Position numbers and translations under genes: made by a program
Shown: piece after piece, positions 1 through 8,192 of the stretch
Layout of the letters: every line of letters begins with the position of its first letter
How positions within the stretch are numbered: position 1 is the first letter of the stretch
DNA from: Clostridia bacterium
Lineage (GTDB): Bacteria; Bacillota; Clostridia; Christensenellales; Borkfalkiaceae
Direction of reading: 5' to 3'
Assembly: GCA_900767495.1 (NCBI GenBank)
Contig: CAAFZH010000081.1
Location: 1-27,513, forward strand
DNA length: 27,513 bases
The notes under the pieces: generated by a model
Told to the model about the DNA's origin: nothing
What the model saw: only the letters and a program-made list of their open reading frames with translations
Databases searched by the model: none

Positions 1-227
1 GCTAATACGTTGTTGCGTTCGCGTGTTATACGAACAGTATTAACGCGCTCACGCGCCTTGTCTTAGCCTAAAAACGCAAAGCAAGACTTGCAGACAACCA
101 AAACGCCGATATTTTCGATGATTTGTTGCAAAGGCGAACGAAAGCGTATACCAATACGGCGAGAGAGAATTTACAAAAAAGCGCGAAAATTGTGGTGTTT
201 TGGCGGGTTCAAACAAAGGAGAATGCT
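1..227. other. Leader region, no gene identified
   Basis: All three plus-strand frames carry stops within the first 70 bases and I recognise no protein. The open frame of the GH20 gene extends upstream of its chosen start to about 72, but the extra residues do not look like part of the GH20 family and have no ribosome binding site. A weak promoter-like pair (TTGCAG 88-93, TATTTT 110-115, 16-bp spacer) could drive the GH20 operon, with low confidence. The operon could also start upstream of the window. Confidence 0.35.
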
Positions 228-2096
228 ATGCTTGCCGTATCGTTTAAAGGCGATAAAAAATTTGAATACGGAATTAAAGAATTGTCGCGGCAATTACACT
301 ACGAATTAAGCGATACGGGGTACGAGATACGCGCCGAAAAAACGGACGGTAAAGCCGTCGCGGTTAAAACGCGACCCGAAGGCGCTGTAATTTACTATCC
401 CGCAGATAACGCGTTTTTCCGCGGCTTTTCGCTTGCCGTTATGAACGCGGGTAAAGTTTCGGATATGAAAGCGGAACTTGCTTTGACCGATATGGGTACT
501 ATGCAGGATTGTTCCGACGGGTTAATGACGGTTGACGGACTTAAAGAAATGGTAAGGCAAAGCGCGCTTATGGGGTACACCTATATGGGGTTGTACACCG
601 AGGCGACCTTTACGATAGAGGGCGAGCCGTATTTCGGTTATAAATCGGGCAGGTACAGCCAAGCCGAACTTTCCGAAATAGCGGAGTACGGCGAAAAGAT
701 GCAGGTGGAAATCGTTCCGTTTATTCAGACGCTCGGTCATTGCGCGCAGGTTTTTCGTTGGTCGGGGTATTCCGATATGTACGATATAAACAACACCTTG
801 CTCGTGCAGTACGACAGAACTTACGAATTTATCGAAAAAATAATAAAAACGCTGAAAAAGTCTTATCGCACGCAACGCATACATTTGGGTATGGACGAAT
901 CGTACTTTATGGGGTACGGCAGATACCATTGGTTTATAAACGAAAACAACTACGATACGCAAAGCCTTTTCGTGGAGCATTTGAACAAAGTAGTTGCCAT
1001 TGCGCAAAAGTACGGCTTTACGAAACCCGAAATATGGTCGGATAATTTGTTTGAGATGGCTTTTAAGGGGTACATAGATCCTCCCGACGAAATTTACAAA
1101 CCTTTCCCCGAAAAAATTACCGAAAAATTTCCCGCCGTAAAACTCGTTTACTGGAATTATTCCATACGCGACGAAAAAGCGTTTGCTAAAAATTGTCGGC
1201 GTATAAGACAGTTATCCGATAATATCGGTTTTGCGAGTATGGCGCACGGATACGCCTCTTTCGCTCCCGAAAATTACAAGACCGCCAAGTTGGTTAAAAC
1301 CGCTTTAAACGGATGTCTGCAAAACGGCATAAGCGATTTGTTGATTACTCGTTGGGAAACCGTTCAGTCGCCGTTTTCTATGTTGCCGTCTTACTACGAT
1401 TATATCGAGAGATGCAGCAAAGCCGAGGGGTACGATTTTGAAAAGCGCAGTAAATTTTTGTTCGGGTATACTTATACGGAATTTCTTACTCTTGACGAAC
1501 CGAACAAAATAGACTTCGGTAAAAGCGAGGATATAGCAGACGAGGTAAATCCTCCGTTTTATATTTTGGCGGACGACCCGCTTTTGGGTATAATGGAAAA
1601 ACATATTCCTTCAACCGCAAAAGAGTATTATACCGAGTGCGCCGCAAAATTAGGCGGACTTTCAAAACGAAAAAGCAGGTTTGCTCATATTTTTAAGTTT
1701 GAAAAAGTTTTATGCGAGGCGGTCGCGGCAAAAGCGTCGCTTTCAAAAGACGTAAAAACTTGCTACGATAATAAAGATAAAAGCGGTATGGCGAAAATCG
1801 CCGAAGAAATCCCACGGATAATTCGTAAATTAGAGTTGTTCCATAACGCGTACAGGGATTATTGGACTTCTTACAATAAACGCTTCGGATTCGAGTTGTT
1901 CGACGCGAGAATCGGGGGAGCGGTAGCGCGGTTGAAATTCGTGCGGTCGTTGTTGTCGGACTATGCCGACGGCAAGACGGAAACGATAGAAGAATTAGAA
2001 GAAGAGCGTTTGCCGCTCTATGCGGGCGGCGAAAACAAGATTGTTTGTTATAAAAATTGGACGGGAATAGCCGTCGGCAGATTGACACGACTTTGA
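228..2096 (+). CDS. GH20 beta-N-acetylhexosaminidase, GcnA-like
   Basis: This 622-residue protein is predicted to remove terminal beta-linked N-acetylhexosamine by the substrate-assisted GH20 mechanism. The catalytic barrel spans roughly residues 60-370. Its Asp-Glu pair lies in the motif HLGMDE at 219-224 (D223, E224), and the stretch EGEPYFGYKSGRYSQ near 131-145 and FIQTLGH near 165-171 resemble Streptococcus GcnA-type enzymes, which have a similar length (about 627 residues, from memory). A helical C-terminal domain follows, as in GcnA. No signal peptide is visible, so it is probably cytoplasmic and acts on imported oligosaccharide. The ATG at 228 is chosen because AAAGGAG (215-221) sits six bases upstream; the open frame continues upstream but without a ribosome site. 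The next gene starts one base after the stop, which suggests translational coupling. Confidence 0.87.
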   Translation: MLAVSFKGDKKFEYGIKELSRQLHYELSDTGYEIRAEKTDGKAVAVKTRPEGAVIYYPADNAFFRGFSLAVMNAGKVSDMKAELALTDMGTMQDCSDGLMTVDGLKEMVRQSALMGYTYMGLYTEATFTIEGEPYFGYKSGRYSQAELSEIAEYGEKMQVEIVPFIQTLGHCAQVFRWSGYSDMYDINNTLLVQYDRTYEFIEKIIKTLKKSYRTQRIHLGMDESYFMGYGRYHWFINENNYDTQSLFVEHLNKVVAIAQKYGFTKPEIWSDNLFEMAFKGYIDPPDEIYKPFPEKITEKFPAVKLVYWNYSIRDEKAFAKNCRRIRQLSDNIGFASMAHGYASFAPENYKTAKLVKTALNGCLQNGISDLLITRWETVQSPFSMLPSYYDYIERCSKAEGYDFEKRSKFLFGYTYTEFLTLDEPNKIDFGKSEDIADEVNPPFYILADDPLLGIMEKHIPSTAKEYYTECAAKLGGLSKRKSRFAHIFKFEKVLCEAVAAKASLSKDVKTCYDNKDKSGMAKIAEEIPRIIRKLELFHNAYRDYWTSYNKRFGFELFDARIGGAVARLKFVRSLLSDYADGKTETIEELEEERLPLYAGGENKIVCYKNWTGIAVGRLTRL

Positions 2097-2097
2097 G

Positions 2098-4085
2098 ATG
2101 CAGATAGATATACGAAATTTAAAGATATGCGACGAGCGAAAACCTTCGGACAAGATTTTTGTCGGAGGCAAAATAAGCGTTTGTTATACGCTGAAAACCG
2201 ACGATATAACCAAAGGGCCTAAACCGTGGAGTACCCCCTACGTTGACAGAACGGGCGAGTTTACTTACGACGGCGCGCTCGTAAACGAGGAGAGCGGCAC
2301 GGTTTTATCGGTCGAAAAATATCGCGACGGGTTAAAATTCGTTGCCGAAAGGAAGAATAACGACCTTTCGGAGTGGGGTTTGAATTTTCCGTTTAATTTT
2401 ATGGGTAAATTAAACGGCGGCGATTTTAGCGATCAATTTTTGTTCAATTCCCCTTATATTACTCCCGACCGCGATTATATGAGTTTTTATCTGACCAAAC
2501 CCAACGGCAATAACCTTTTGCTTGCCGTAAAAAGCGGCGGCGCAGGGTGGAAAATGGATTATTCGCCTTACCAGGGCGGGCATTTTTTCCTTAATTTAAA
2601 AATATTCGGTTCTTTCGATAAAGCCTACGGCGCGGGCGACGGCAGCGATAAGTTGGAGATAATTTTACTGCCCGTAAAAGATTACTCGGGCGCGCTCGAA
2701 ACGCTTTCCGGGATTTTTTCCGCTCCGTTTATTTATCCCGTAATAAGCAACGGAAAGATAGGCGATAGCACGAAAATCCGCGTTTTCGGCAATGCGGATA
2801 AAATCGTGGAAAAACGCGGCGATAAGGAACGCGAGATAAAAGGCGACTTTGTTTTTTCCGCCGAAGGCGAGAGTTTGCTTATACCCTATTATAACGGCAA
2901 AAAGGGTGCGGCGGCAACGGTTTACGGCTATTCTTCGCTCGTGGAACTGTATAAAAAATCAATGGACGCGGTGGATTTGTCCGTGGTGGCCAAAACCGAC
3001 GGCAATTTATGCGAACATCAATGCTGGGCTTCCGCAACGCTGCGATTTTTATTAAACTATAAATATACGCTTAAATCGAAAGAGGTAAAAACCTATGAAA
3101 GCAGGGTGTTATCTCTGTTGGCGACGGTAACCGAAAAAGACCCTTTAAAAGCCGTTCCCCGCAGGACTATTTTACAATCGGCTTTCAAAGATTTCCCCGC
3201 GTACAATATATTTTTGTCCAGAAGAATACAGGAACAATTTTTCGGCATTACTTTACTGCTCGACGCTTACGAATATTTCGGCAACGATGAATATCTTACT
3301 TACGCGACAGGCGCGACGGATTGTCTTATAGACAACTATCAAGCGGCGGACGGCAGGTTGGAAACCAATCACCTCGGCGATAAGGAAGATTATACTACGG
3401 TTTGTTGCGCGATGATTCCTTTAGTCGATATGGCTTTTTAAGGAATATCCGCCCCGAACTTTCCGCAAAATATGCTCGCGCGGCAGGTAAAATGGCGGAG
3501 TATCTTTACACTCGCGGCATGAAATTTCCTACGGAAGGCGCTACTTCCACTACGTATTCCGAAATGGAGGACGGGTCTGTTTCCTGCACCGCGCTTTCGC
3601 TTTTATATTATTGTAAAAACCTATCGAAAATCGAGCGTTACGTAGAAAAAAGCAAGGAAATTTTAGATTTGCACGATAATTGGGTCATAAAAACCCCGAT
3701 TTGCCAAATGCAAAATTCCACGTTGCGTTGGTGGGAAACTCAATGGGAGGGCGACGCGGACGGTCCTGCGATTTGTTGCGGACACGCCTGGACTATCTGG
3801 CGCGCCGAGGCGGATTATTTGTATTACGCTTTAACGGGCGACGAAGAATACCTGATAAAAGCGAAAAACGGTTTCGGGACGAACTTTGCAAAAATCCGAC
3901 CCGACGGCGTAAGTTATTCGATATATAACGTAGACGATATCAACGGCGGAGGATTTCATTCGCGCTCCGACGACGTGATTTTTAAAATCGCAAGTAAATT
4001 CGCAAGCGTTACCGACAGCGGAATTTCGCGTTACGTCTGGATACGCGCAATCGATACCCTGCTGAAAAAGGGAGATAATAAATGA
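2098..4085 (+). pseudogene. Unrecognised 662-aa protein interrupted by a -1 frameshift
   Basis: Two open frames, 2098-3441 (447 aa) and 3438-4085, join into one continuous protein if the ribosome or polymerase shifts by one base at the T5 run 3435-3439. The zero frame reads GCT TTT TAA; one more T would give GCT TTT TTA AGG and carry on into the second frame. The cause may be an assembly error, a recent mutation or real slippage. The N-terminal ~250 residues look beta-rich. The rest is helical, with Trp/Cys-rich stretches such as WWETQWEG and AICCGHAWTIW, which would suit an (alpha/alpha)6 toroid like those of six-hairpin glycosidases. This is inference and I recognise no family. There is no signal peptide. 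The gene overlaps the GH94 start as ATGA (4082-4085), so it belongs to the same operon and probably the same catabolic pathway. Confidence 0.7.
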
Positions 4086-6373
4086 AAAACGGCTATTTTG
4101 ACGACGTAAAAAGAGAGTTCGTGATAACTGATATGAAACCGCGCAGATTATGGTACAATTATCTGTGGAACGAGGAAATGATTTGCGTGTGCGATCAATT
4201 CGGCGCGGGCAATTCGTTCGGAACGTTCGACGGCAATAAGCGGACGATCGAGGCGGGCGAGCGCAACGTTTTTATAAAAGACAAGACCGACGGCGTTACT
4301 TATTCGGCAACGCGCAATTATAACGATTTGCCTTTTGAAAAATTCGAAACTCGCGTAGGACTCGGTTATCAGACAGTAACGGGTAAATATAAGGGAGTCG
4401 AAACGCATTTTACAACGCTCGTACCGCTAAGCGGATCGGTTACGCTTTTTAAAGTAACCGTTAAAAACGATTGCAAAACGGACAAAGAAATCGGCGTATA
4501 TTTTTGCGTATTCCCTCAACCCGCGCTTACGGGACACGAAGCGTACGGTTACGGAGATTATTACCCCGAATACGGCGGTTGCGTTTACAGCCACGAGGGG
4601 TTTAAGGTCGGCAGCAAATATACCAAAATTTTCGTCGGGTGCAATAAACCTTGCGACGGGTACGAAATTACCGATAAATACTTTAAAGGCGTTTATAACG
4701 GCTATCATAATCCCGTCGGACTGCAAAAAGACAGGTTGACTTCCAAGGGATATAATTTTGAATCGAATTATATCGCGGCTTTTCAGTTTGACGAGAAATT
4801 AAAGGCGGGAGAGGAAAAAACCCTGTATTTTTGCGCGACGGCGGCGCAATCGTTCGACGAGTGTAAAAAAATAAAAGATATTTACCTTGCCGACGGATTT
4901 TTCGAGGCGGAAGAGCAAAGACAAAGAGCGCATAACGCAGAATATCTCGACGTTTTCCGTATGCAATGCCCCGACGAGTATATGAATTCGCAAGGCAATA
5001 TATGGCTTAAGCGGCAACTGTCGCTCGGTAAAACCTGGGGTCGCGTTTACGGAAAAGGTTTCCGCGACGTCATGCAGGATATAACCGCATTCGTTTCGTT
5101 CGATCCCGCTCTTGCAAAAAAGCGCATATTGTCTGCGCTTGCATATCAATACGAGGACGGAAATCCTATCCGTATGTTCGAGCCGAACTTTAAATATCCG
5201 TATAACGACGGCGGAGTGTGGATTCCCGGGGCGGTGCTTGCATATATAAACGAAACGGGAGATTTAAGTATTCTCGACGAGCAGGTTTCGTACCTTAAAG
5301 GCGACAGTTTCGAAAACGCAAGTTTAGCCGACTCTTTCGTCAACGAACCTTACGTGGCGGGCAAGCGAAAAGACGACGTTTTGCAACACGTTATCGCGGC
5401 GGTCGGGTATCTTCTTAATTGCCGCGGCAAAAGAAACCTCGTCTTGTGGCGCGGCGGAGATTGGAACGACAGTCTGAACAATGCGGGCAACCTGAATAAA
5501 GGCGAAAGCGTCTGGCTCTCTATAGCCGCGTATAAGGCGGTAAACGAACTAAAAGATATATTAAAATTAAAAACGGGTACGGCAAATAAAATTGTCGAAC
5601 TCGATAAAAAGCAAGAGGAGTTGCGCCTTGCCGTCATGCGGTACGGCTTTAAAAAAGACAAATTCATTTACGGCATAAACGACTACGACGAGATAATAGG
5701 CGGCGACGAAAGAACTTTTCTTAATCCGCAATCGTGGGCGGTGCTTGCCGATATATGCGACGAGAAAACCTTGGAAACGGTGATGGACACCGTGGAGCGG
5801 GAACTGAAATGCGATTTCGGGTACGTGCAATGCGCGCCGTGTTTTAATAAAGGCGACGACAAAATAGGCAGAGTTTCCTACTTTAAAAAAGGTTTGGTTG
5901 AAAACGGCGCGGTTTATAATCACGGCGTGGCGTTTAAGGTAGTGGCGGACTGCAAGTTGGGGCGCGCCGATTTTGCGTATAACTCATTTAAGTCGATTTC
6001 GTGCGACAATCCGAAAAATCCCGATAGCGGGGTCGAGCCTTACGCCGTCAGCAATATGTATATCGGACCTGAAAACGAATACGCCGCGGGTTACGCTCCG
6101 ATGAGTTGGATTACGGGTACGGCAGGTTGGCTTTATCGCTGTCTGAGCGAATTTATCTTCGGAATAAAGCCGACTTTTTACGGACTGAAAATTCAACCGT
6201 GTATGTCGGATTCGTGGACGGGCGCGAAAGCCGTCAGGAAATTCAGAGGGGAAACGTATAATATCGAGTACGTTCGTTCCGACGAAAAAGGCTTGATTTG
6301 CGACGGAAAAACCGTCGATATACTGCCTTTGACGGGTAAAAACTCCGTCCATAACGTAATTTGTAAATATTAA
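4082..6373 (+). CDS. GH94 disaccharide phosphorylase (cellobiose/diacetylchitobiose phosphorylase family)
   Basis: This 763-residue protein matches GH94 inverting phosphorylases, which split a beta-linked disaccharide with phosphate to give an alpha-sugar-1-phosphate and a free sugar. An N-terminal beta-sandwich domain (about 1-270) precedes a helical linker and an (alpha/alpha)6 barrel. Family motifs visible are FRDVMQD (327-333), EPNFKYPYNDGGVW (367-380) and GGDWND (458-463), whose last Asp, D463, corresponds to the usual general acid. Near the C-terminus EPYAVSNMY and ITGTAGW match the phosphate-site region. Length is normal for the family. There is no signal peptide, so the enzyme is cytoplasmic. 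Coupling to a GH20 favours an N-acetylhexosamine disaccharide such as diacetylchitobiose, but cellobiose or laminaribiose activity cannot be excluded from sequence alone. The gene ends the operon just before the MITE-like element. Confidence 0.9.
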   Translation: MKNGYFDDVKREFVITDMKPRRLWYNYLWNEEMICVCDQFGAGNSFGTFDGNKRTIEAGERNVFIKDKTDGVTYSATRNYNDLPFEKFETRVGLGYQTVTGKYKGVETHFTTLVPLSGSVTLFKVTVKNDCKTDKEIGVYFCVFPQPALTGHEAYGYGDYYPEYGGCVYSHEGFKVGSKYTKIFVGCNKPCDGYEITDKYFKGVYNGYHNPVGLQKDRLTSKGYNFESNYIAAFQFDEKLKAGEEKTLYFCATAAQSFDECKKIKDIYLADGFFEAEEQRQRAHNAEYLDVFRMQCPDEYMNSQGNIWLKRQLSLGKTWGRVYGKGFRDVMQDITAFVSFDPALAKKRILSALAYQYEDGNPIRMFEPNFKYPYNDGGVWIPGAVLAYINETGDLSILDEQVSYLKGDSFENASLADSFVNEPYVAGKRKDDVLQHVIAAVGYLLNCRGKRNLVLWRGGDWNDSLNNAGNLNKGESVWLSIAAYKAVNELKDILKLKTGTANKIVELDKKQEELRLAVMRYGFKKDKFIYGINDYDEIIGGDERTFLNPQSWAVLADICDEKTLETVMDTVERELKCDFGYVQCAPCFNKGDDKIGRVSYFKKGLVENGAVYNHGVAFKVVADCKLGRADFAYNSFKSISCDNPKNPDSGVEPYAVSNMYIGPENEYAAGYAPMSWITGTAGWLYRCLSEFIFGIKPTFYGLKIQPCMSDSWTGAKAVRKFRGETYNIEYVRSDEKGLICDGKTVDILPLTGKNSVHNVICKY

Positions 6374-6468
6374 AAATAAAAGGGCTGTAAAAAAACTCAA
6401 ATCAACATTCAGTTTTAGCGGTAATTAGACTTTATCTCAAAAAGTCAGAAAATATCACTATTTTTCTT

Positions 6469-6600
6469 GCTTCCTCCTTCGGGGGAAGTGTCGGCGTAGC
6501 CGACGATAGGGGACAAATATTTGTCTAAACTTATGAATCCCCTCTCGTCTTTTACTCGCTTTGCTCGTAAAATCCACTCTCCCCGAAGGGGAAAGCAAAT
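6469..6600. repeat. REP-like inverted pair of double-hairpin units
   Basis: Unit 1 (6469-6516, plus orientation) has a TTCG-capped hairpin (CTTCCTCC, TTCG, GGGGGAAG), then a TCGGC-GTA-GCCGA hairpin, then a GATAGGGGA tail. Unit 2 (about 6537-6600) has the same plan in reverse: an AATCCCCT tail, a TTTTAC/GTAAAA hairpin and a CCCC-GAA-GGGG hairpin. Close copies occur at 24169-24321. Confidence 0.7.
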
Positions 6601-6623
6601 GAAAAAGTTGCCTTTTTAATAAA

Positions 6624-6666
6624 AAAGACTACATTTTCTATCTTTTCGGATAGATTTGTAGTCTTT
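6624..6666. terminator. Bidirectional hairpin terminator between convergent operons
   Basis: AAAGACTACA (6624-6633) pairs with TGTAGTCTTT (6657-6666), and TCTATC (6637-6642) with GATAGA (6649-6654), around a TTTTCG loop. T-rich sequence follows on both strands (CTTT on plus, TTTTT on minus), so it can end both the GH94 and the esterase transcripts. It lies inside the MITE-like element. Confidence 0.75.
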
Positions 6667-6710
6667 CTTTAGTTTGCAGTTTTTTTACAGCCCCTTTGTG
6701 ATTTATAAAG

Positions 6711-7484
6711 TTATAACTCGATAAACTCGTTAAGAATCAACCATTTTCTTAATAAGTCTATCCAGGTAGCAACGTAAGGTATATGCGGAGCGACTCCGCT
6801 GCCGTGTGCGCCTAAGGGGAATACGTGCAGTTCGCAAGGCACGCCGCATTTATGCAACGCTTCGGCGTACAGGTAACTGTTGGTAACGCTGACTACGTTA
6901 TCGGTCGAGGTGTGCCATAAAAACGCTTTCGGGGTGTCGCCCGTAACCAACGTTTCGGGACTGTATTTGTCCCTTTCGGAGTATTTTTCGCCCAACAGAT
7001 TGCGGTAAGATTCCTTATGTCCCGTTTTTTCGTCGGAACTTATCACGGGGTAGCATAAAACCTGACCGTTCGGCAAAAAACTTTCCTTGCCGATTTCGTC
7101 GGCAATATCTCCCTCGAGCGGTTTTGTGTAAGTTGACAAAAGCGCGGCGAGATGTCCGCCCGCGGAAGAACCGACCACTACTATTTTTTCTTTGTCCAAG
7201 CCGAATTTATCGGCGTTCGCCCTGACGAATTTAACCGCGCGGCGGGCGTCGAGTAAGGGTAGAGGAAACCTGTTCGGCGCGACGCGGTATTTCACGACGA
7301 AAGCGTCCATACCGAACGTGTTGAAAAATTCGGCGTAACAAAGTCCTTCGTGGACGGAAACCGCCTCGTAACCGCCGCCCGGGAATATTATCGCCGCGCT
7401 GCGTGCGATTTTATAGGCGGAAGGGTAATAATCTATTTCCGCTTCCCGGTTTTCGGGACTTTCCCAAAGTTTAAACTTTTCCAT
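6711..7484 (-). CDS. Alpha/beta-hydrolase, BD-FAE-like carbohydrate esterase
   Basis: This 257-residue protein is a compact alpha/beta hydrolase of the acetyl-esterase/BD-FAE type, enzymes that remove acetyl or feruloyl groups from glycans. The oxyanion motif FPGGGY is at 34-39. The nucleophile elbow GSSAGG (105-110) gives S107, HTSTDN gives the likely Asp D195, and GAHG gives the likely His H227, so the triad is complete. No signal peptide is visible, so it probably acts in the cytoplasm on imported sugars. It starts one base after the stop of the deacetylase and is the last gene of a three-gene minus-strand operon that runs into the terminator at 6624-6666. Substrate is not determinable from the sequence; O-acetyl removal fits the neighbouring de-N-acetylase. 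Confidence 0.85.
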   Translation of the reverse strand: MEKFKLWESPENREAEIDYYPSAYKIARSAAIIFPGGGYEAVSVHEGLCYAEFFNTFGMDAFVVKYRVAPNRFPLPLLDARRAVKFVRANADKFGLDKEKIVVVGSSAGGHLAALLSTYTKPLEGDIADEIGKESFLPNGQVLCYPVISSDEKTGHKESYRNLLGEKYSERDKYSPETLVTGDTPKAFLWHTSTDNVVSVTNSYLYAEALHKCGVPCELHVFPLGAHGSGVAPHIPYVATWIDLLRKWLILNEFIEL

Positions 7485-7485
7485 T

Positions 7486-8190
7486 TTATTTTAAAAAGAT
7501 TTGTCCGTTCGTTCCGTAAAATATATCGTCTTTACCCGAAATCATTTTGCAAAACTCTTCAAATTCCTGCCACGAAATATATTCGGCGTCCATTTCGTAA
7601 GAATGTCCCCAAACGTATAAAACCTGCGGTTTGTCGGCTTTGAGATTTATAAACTTTTCGCCGAGAGCAAATAATTTATCCTTTTCGACGTAATAAACCG
7701 TGGGGTCGTATCTCAATAAATTATCGGGAATATCGAAAGAATCGGTAGAAGTAACCGTCCTTGCGAATTTAACGTTCGTGCGATTTTTTATAACGCCTGC
7801 CACTCTTTCGTCGTTGTTTACGCCGCCGCACGGGTACGCCATACAGCGCACTTCGTACCCGACTAACTGCGTTAATAATCTGCGATCTTGTTCGACCTGC
7901 CACTCCACGGCGTCGTCGTCAAGACTCGTCAGGTTGGGGTGTATAAGCGTATGCACGGCGACTTCGTGTCCGCGATAAATTTCCGCGACTTTTTGCGCGG
8001 GGTTTTTATCGTGCCTTACTACGTGTCCGTTTCTTTCAAGATTTCCCTCTACGCCCAAAAACGCCGAATTAAGGTTGAAAGTGGACTTCAATCCGTATTT
8101 ATCGAGTATTTCTATAAGTTTTTTGTCCTGCGACACGCCGTCGTCAAAACTGAAGGTTACCGCTTTAAGTTTTCCGTTAAAATCTTTCAT
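7486..8190 (-). CDS. CE4 polysaccharide deacetylase
   Basis: This 234-residue protein carries the NodB-type CE4 fold, metal-dependent hydrolases that remove N- or O-acetyl groups from chitin-like, peptidoglycan or xylan substrates. Motif 1 is TFSFDDG (12-18, D16 and D17). Motif 2 is HTLIHP (80-85, with metal ligands H80 and H84). Motif 3 is YPCGG (119-123), and a late His in YVWGHSYE fits motif 5. The length is that of a bare catalytic domain, and there is no signal peptide or membrane anchor, unlike cell-wall CE4 enzymes, so a cytoplasmic role on short imported oligosaccharides is likely. The gene sits two bases after the MBL gene and one base before the esterase in the same operon. An activity on GlcNAc or GalNAc units is inferred from the GH20/GH123 neighbours. 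Confidence 0.88.
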   Translation of the reverse strand: MKDFNGKLKAVTFSFDDGVSQDKKLIEILDKYGLKSTFNLNSAFLGVEGNLERNGHVVRHDKNPAQKVAEIYRGHEVAVHTLIHPNLTSLDDDAVEWQVEQDRRLLTQLVGYEVRCMAYPCGGVNNDERVAGVIKNRTNVKFARTVTSTDSFDIPDNLLRYDPTVYYVEKDKLFALGEKFINLKADKPQVLYVWGHSYEMDAEYISWQEFEEFCKMISGKDDIFYGTNGQIFLK

Positions 8191-8192
8191 AA

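Larger units (their letters stand above)
6382..6693. mobile_element. MITE-like element with 16-bp terminal inverted repeats
   Basis: GGGCTGTAAAAAAACT (6382-6397) and its exact reverse complement (6678-6693) bound a 312-bp non-coding segment. The ends resemble the GGG/CTGT-type termini of several insertion-sequence families, but no transposase or clear target-site duplication is seen. Inside are two hairpin-rich repeat units (6469-6600) and a long hairpin terminator (6624-6666). The element lies exactly between two convergent operons. The alternative is a very large terminator cruciform. Confidence 0.6.

Noticed and set aside
88..309. 73-codon plus-strand frame at the left edge
   Set aside because: It overlaps the start of the GH20 gene in another frame, uses no proper start signal and has a shadow-like basic composition.
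6382..6693. Active insertion sequence
   Set aside because: The 312-bp segment between the inverted repeats has no open frame for a transposase and no clear target-site duplication.
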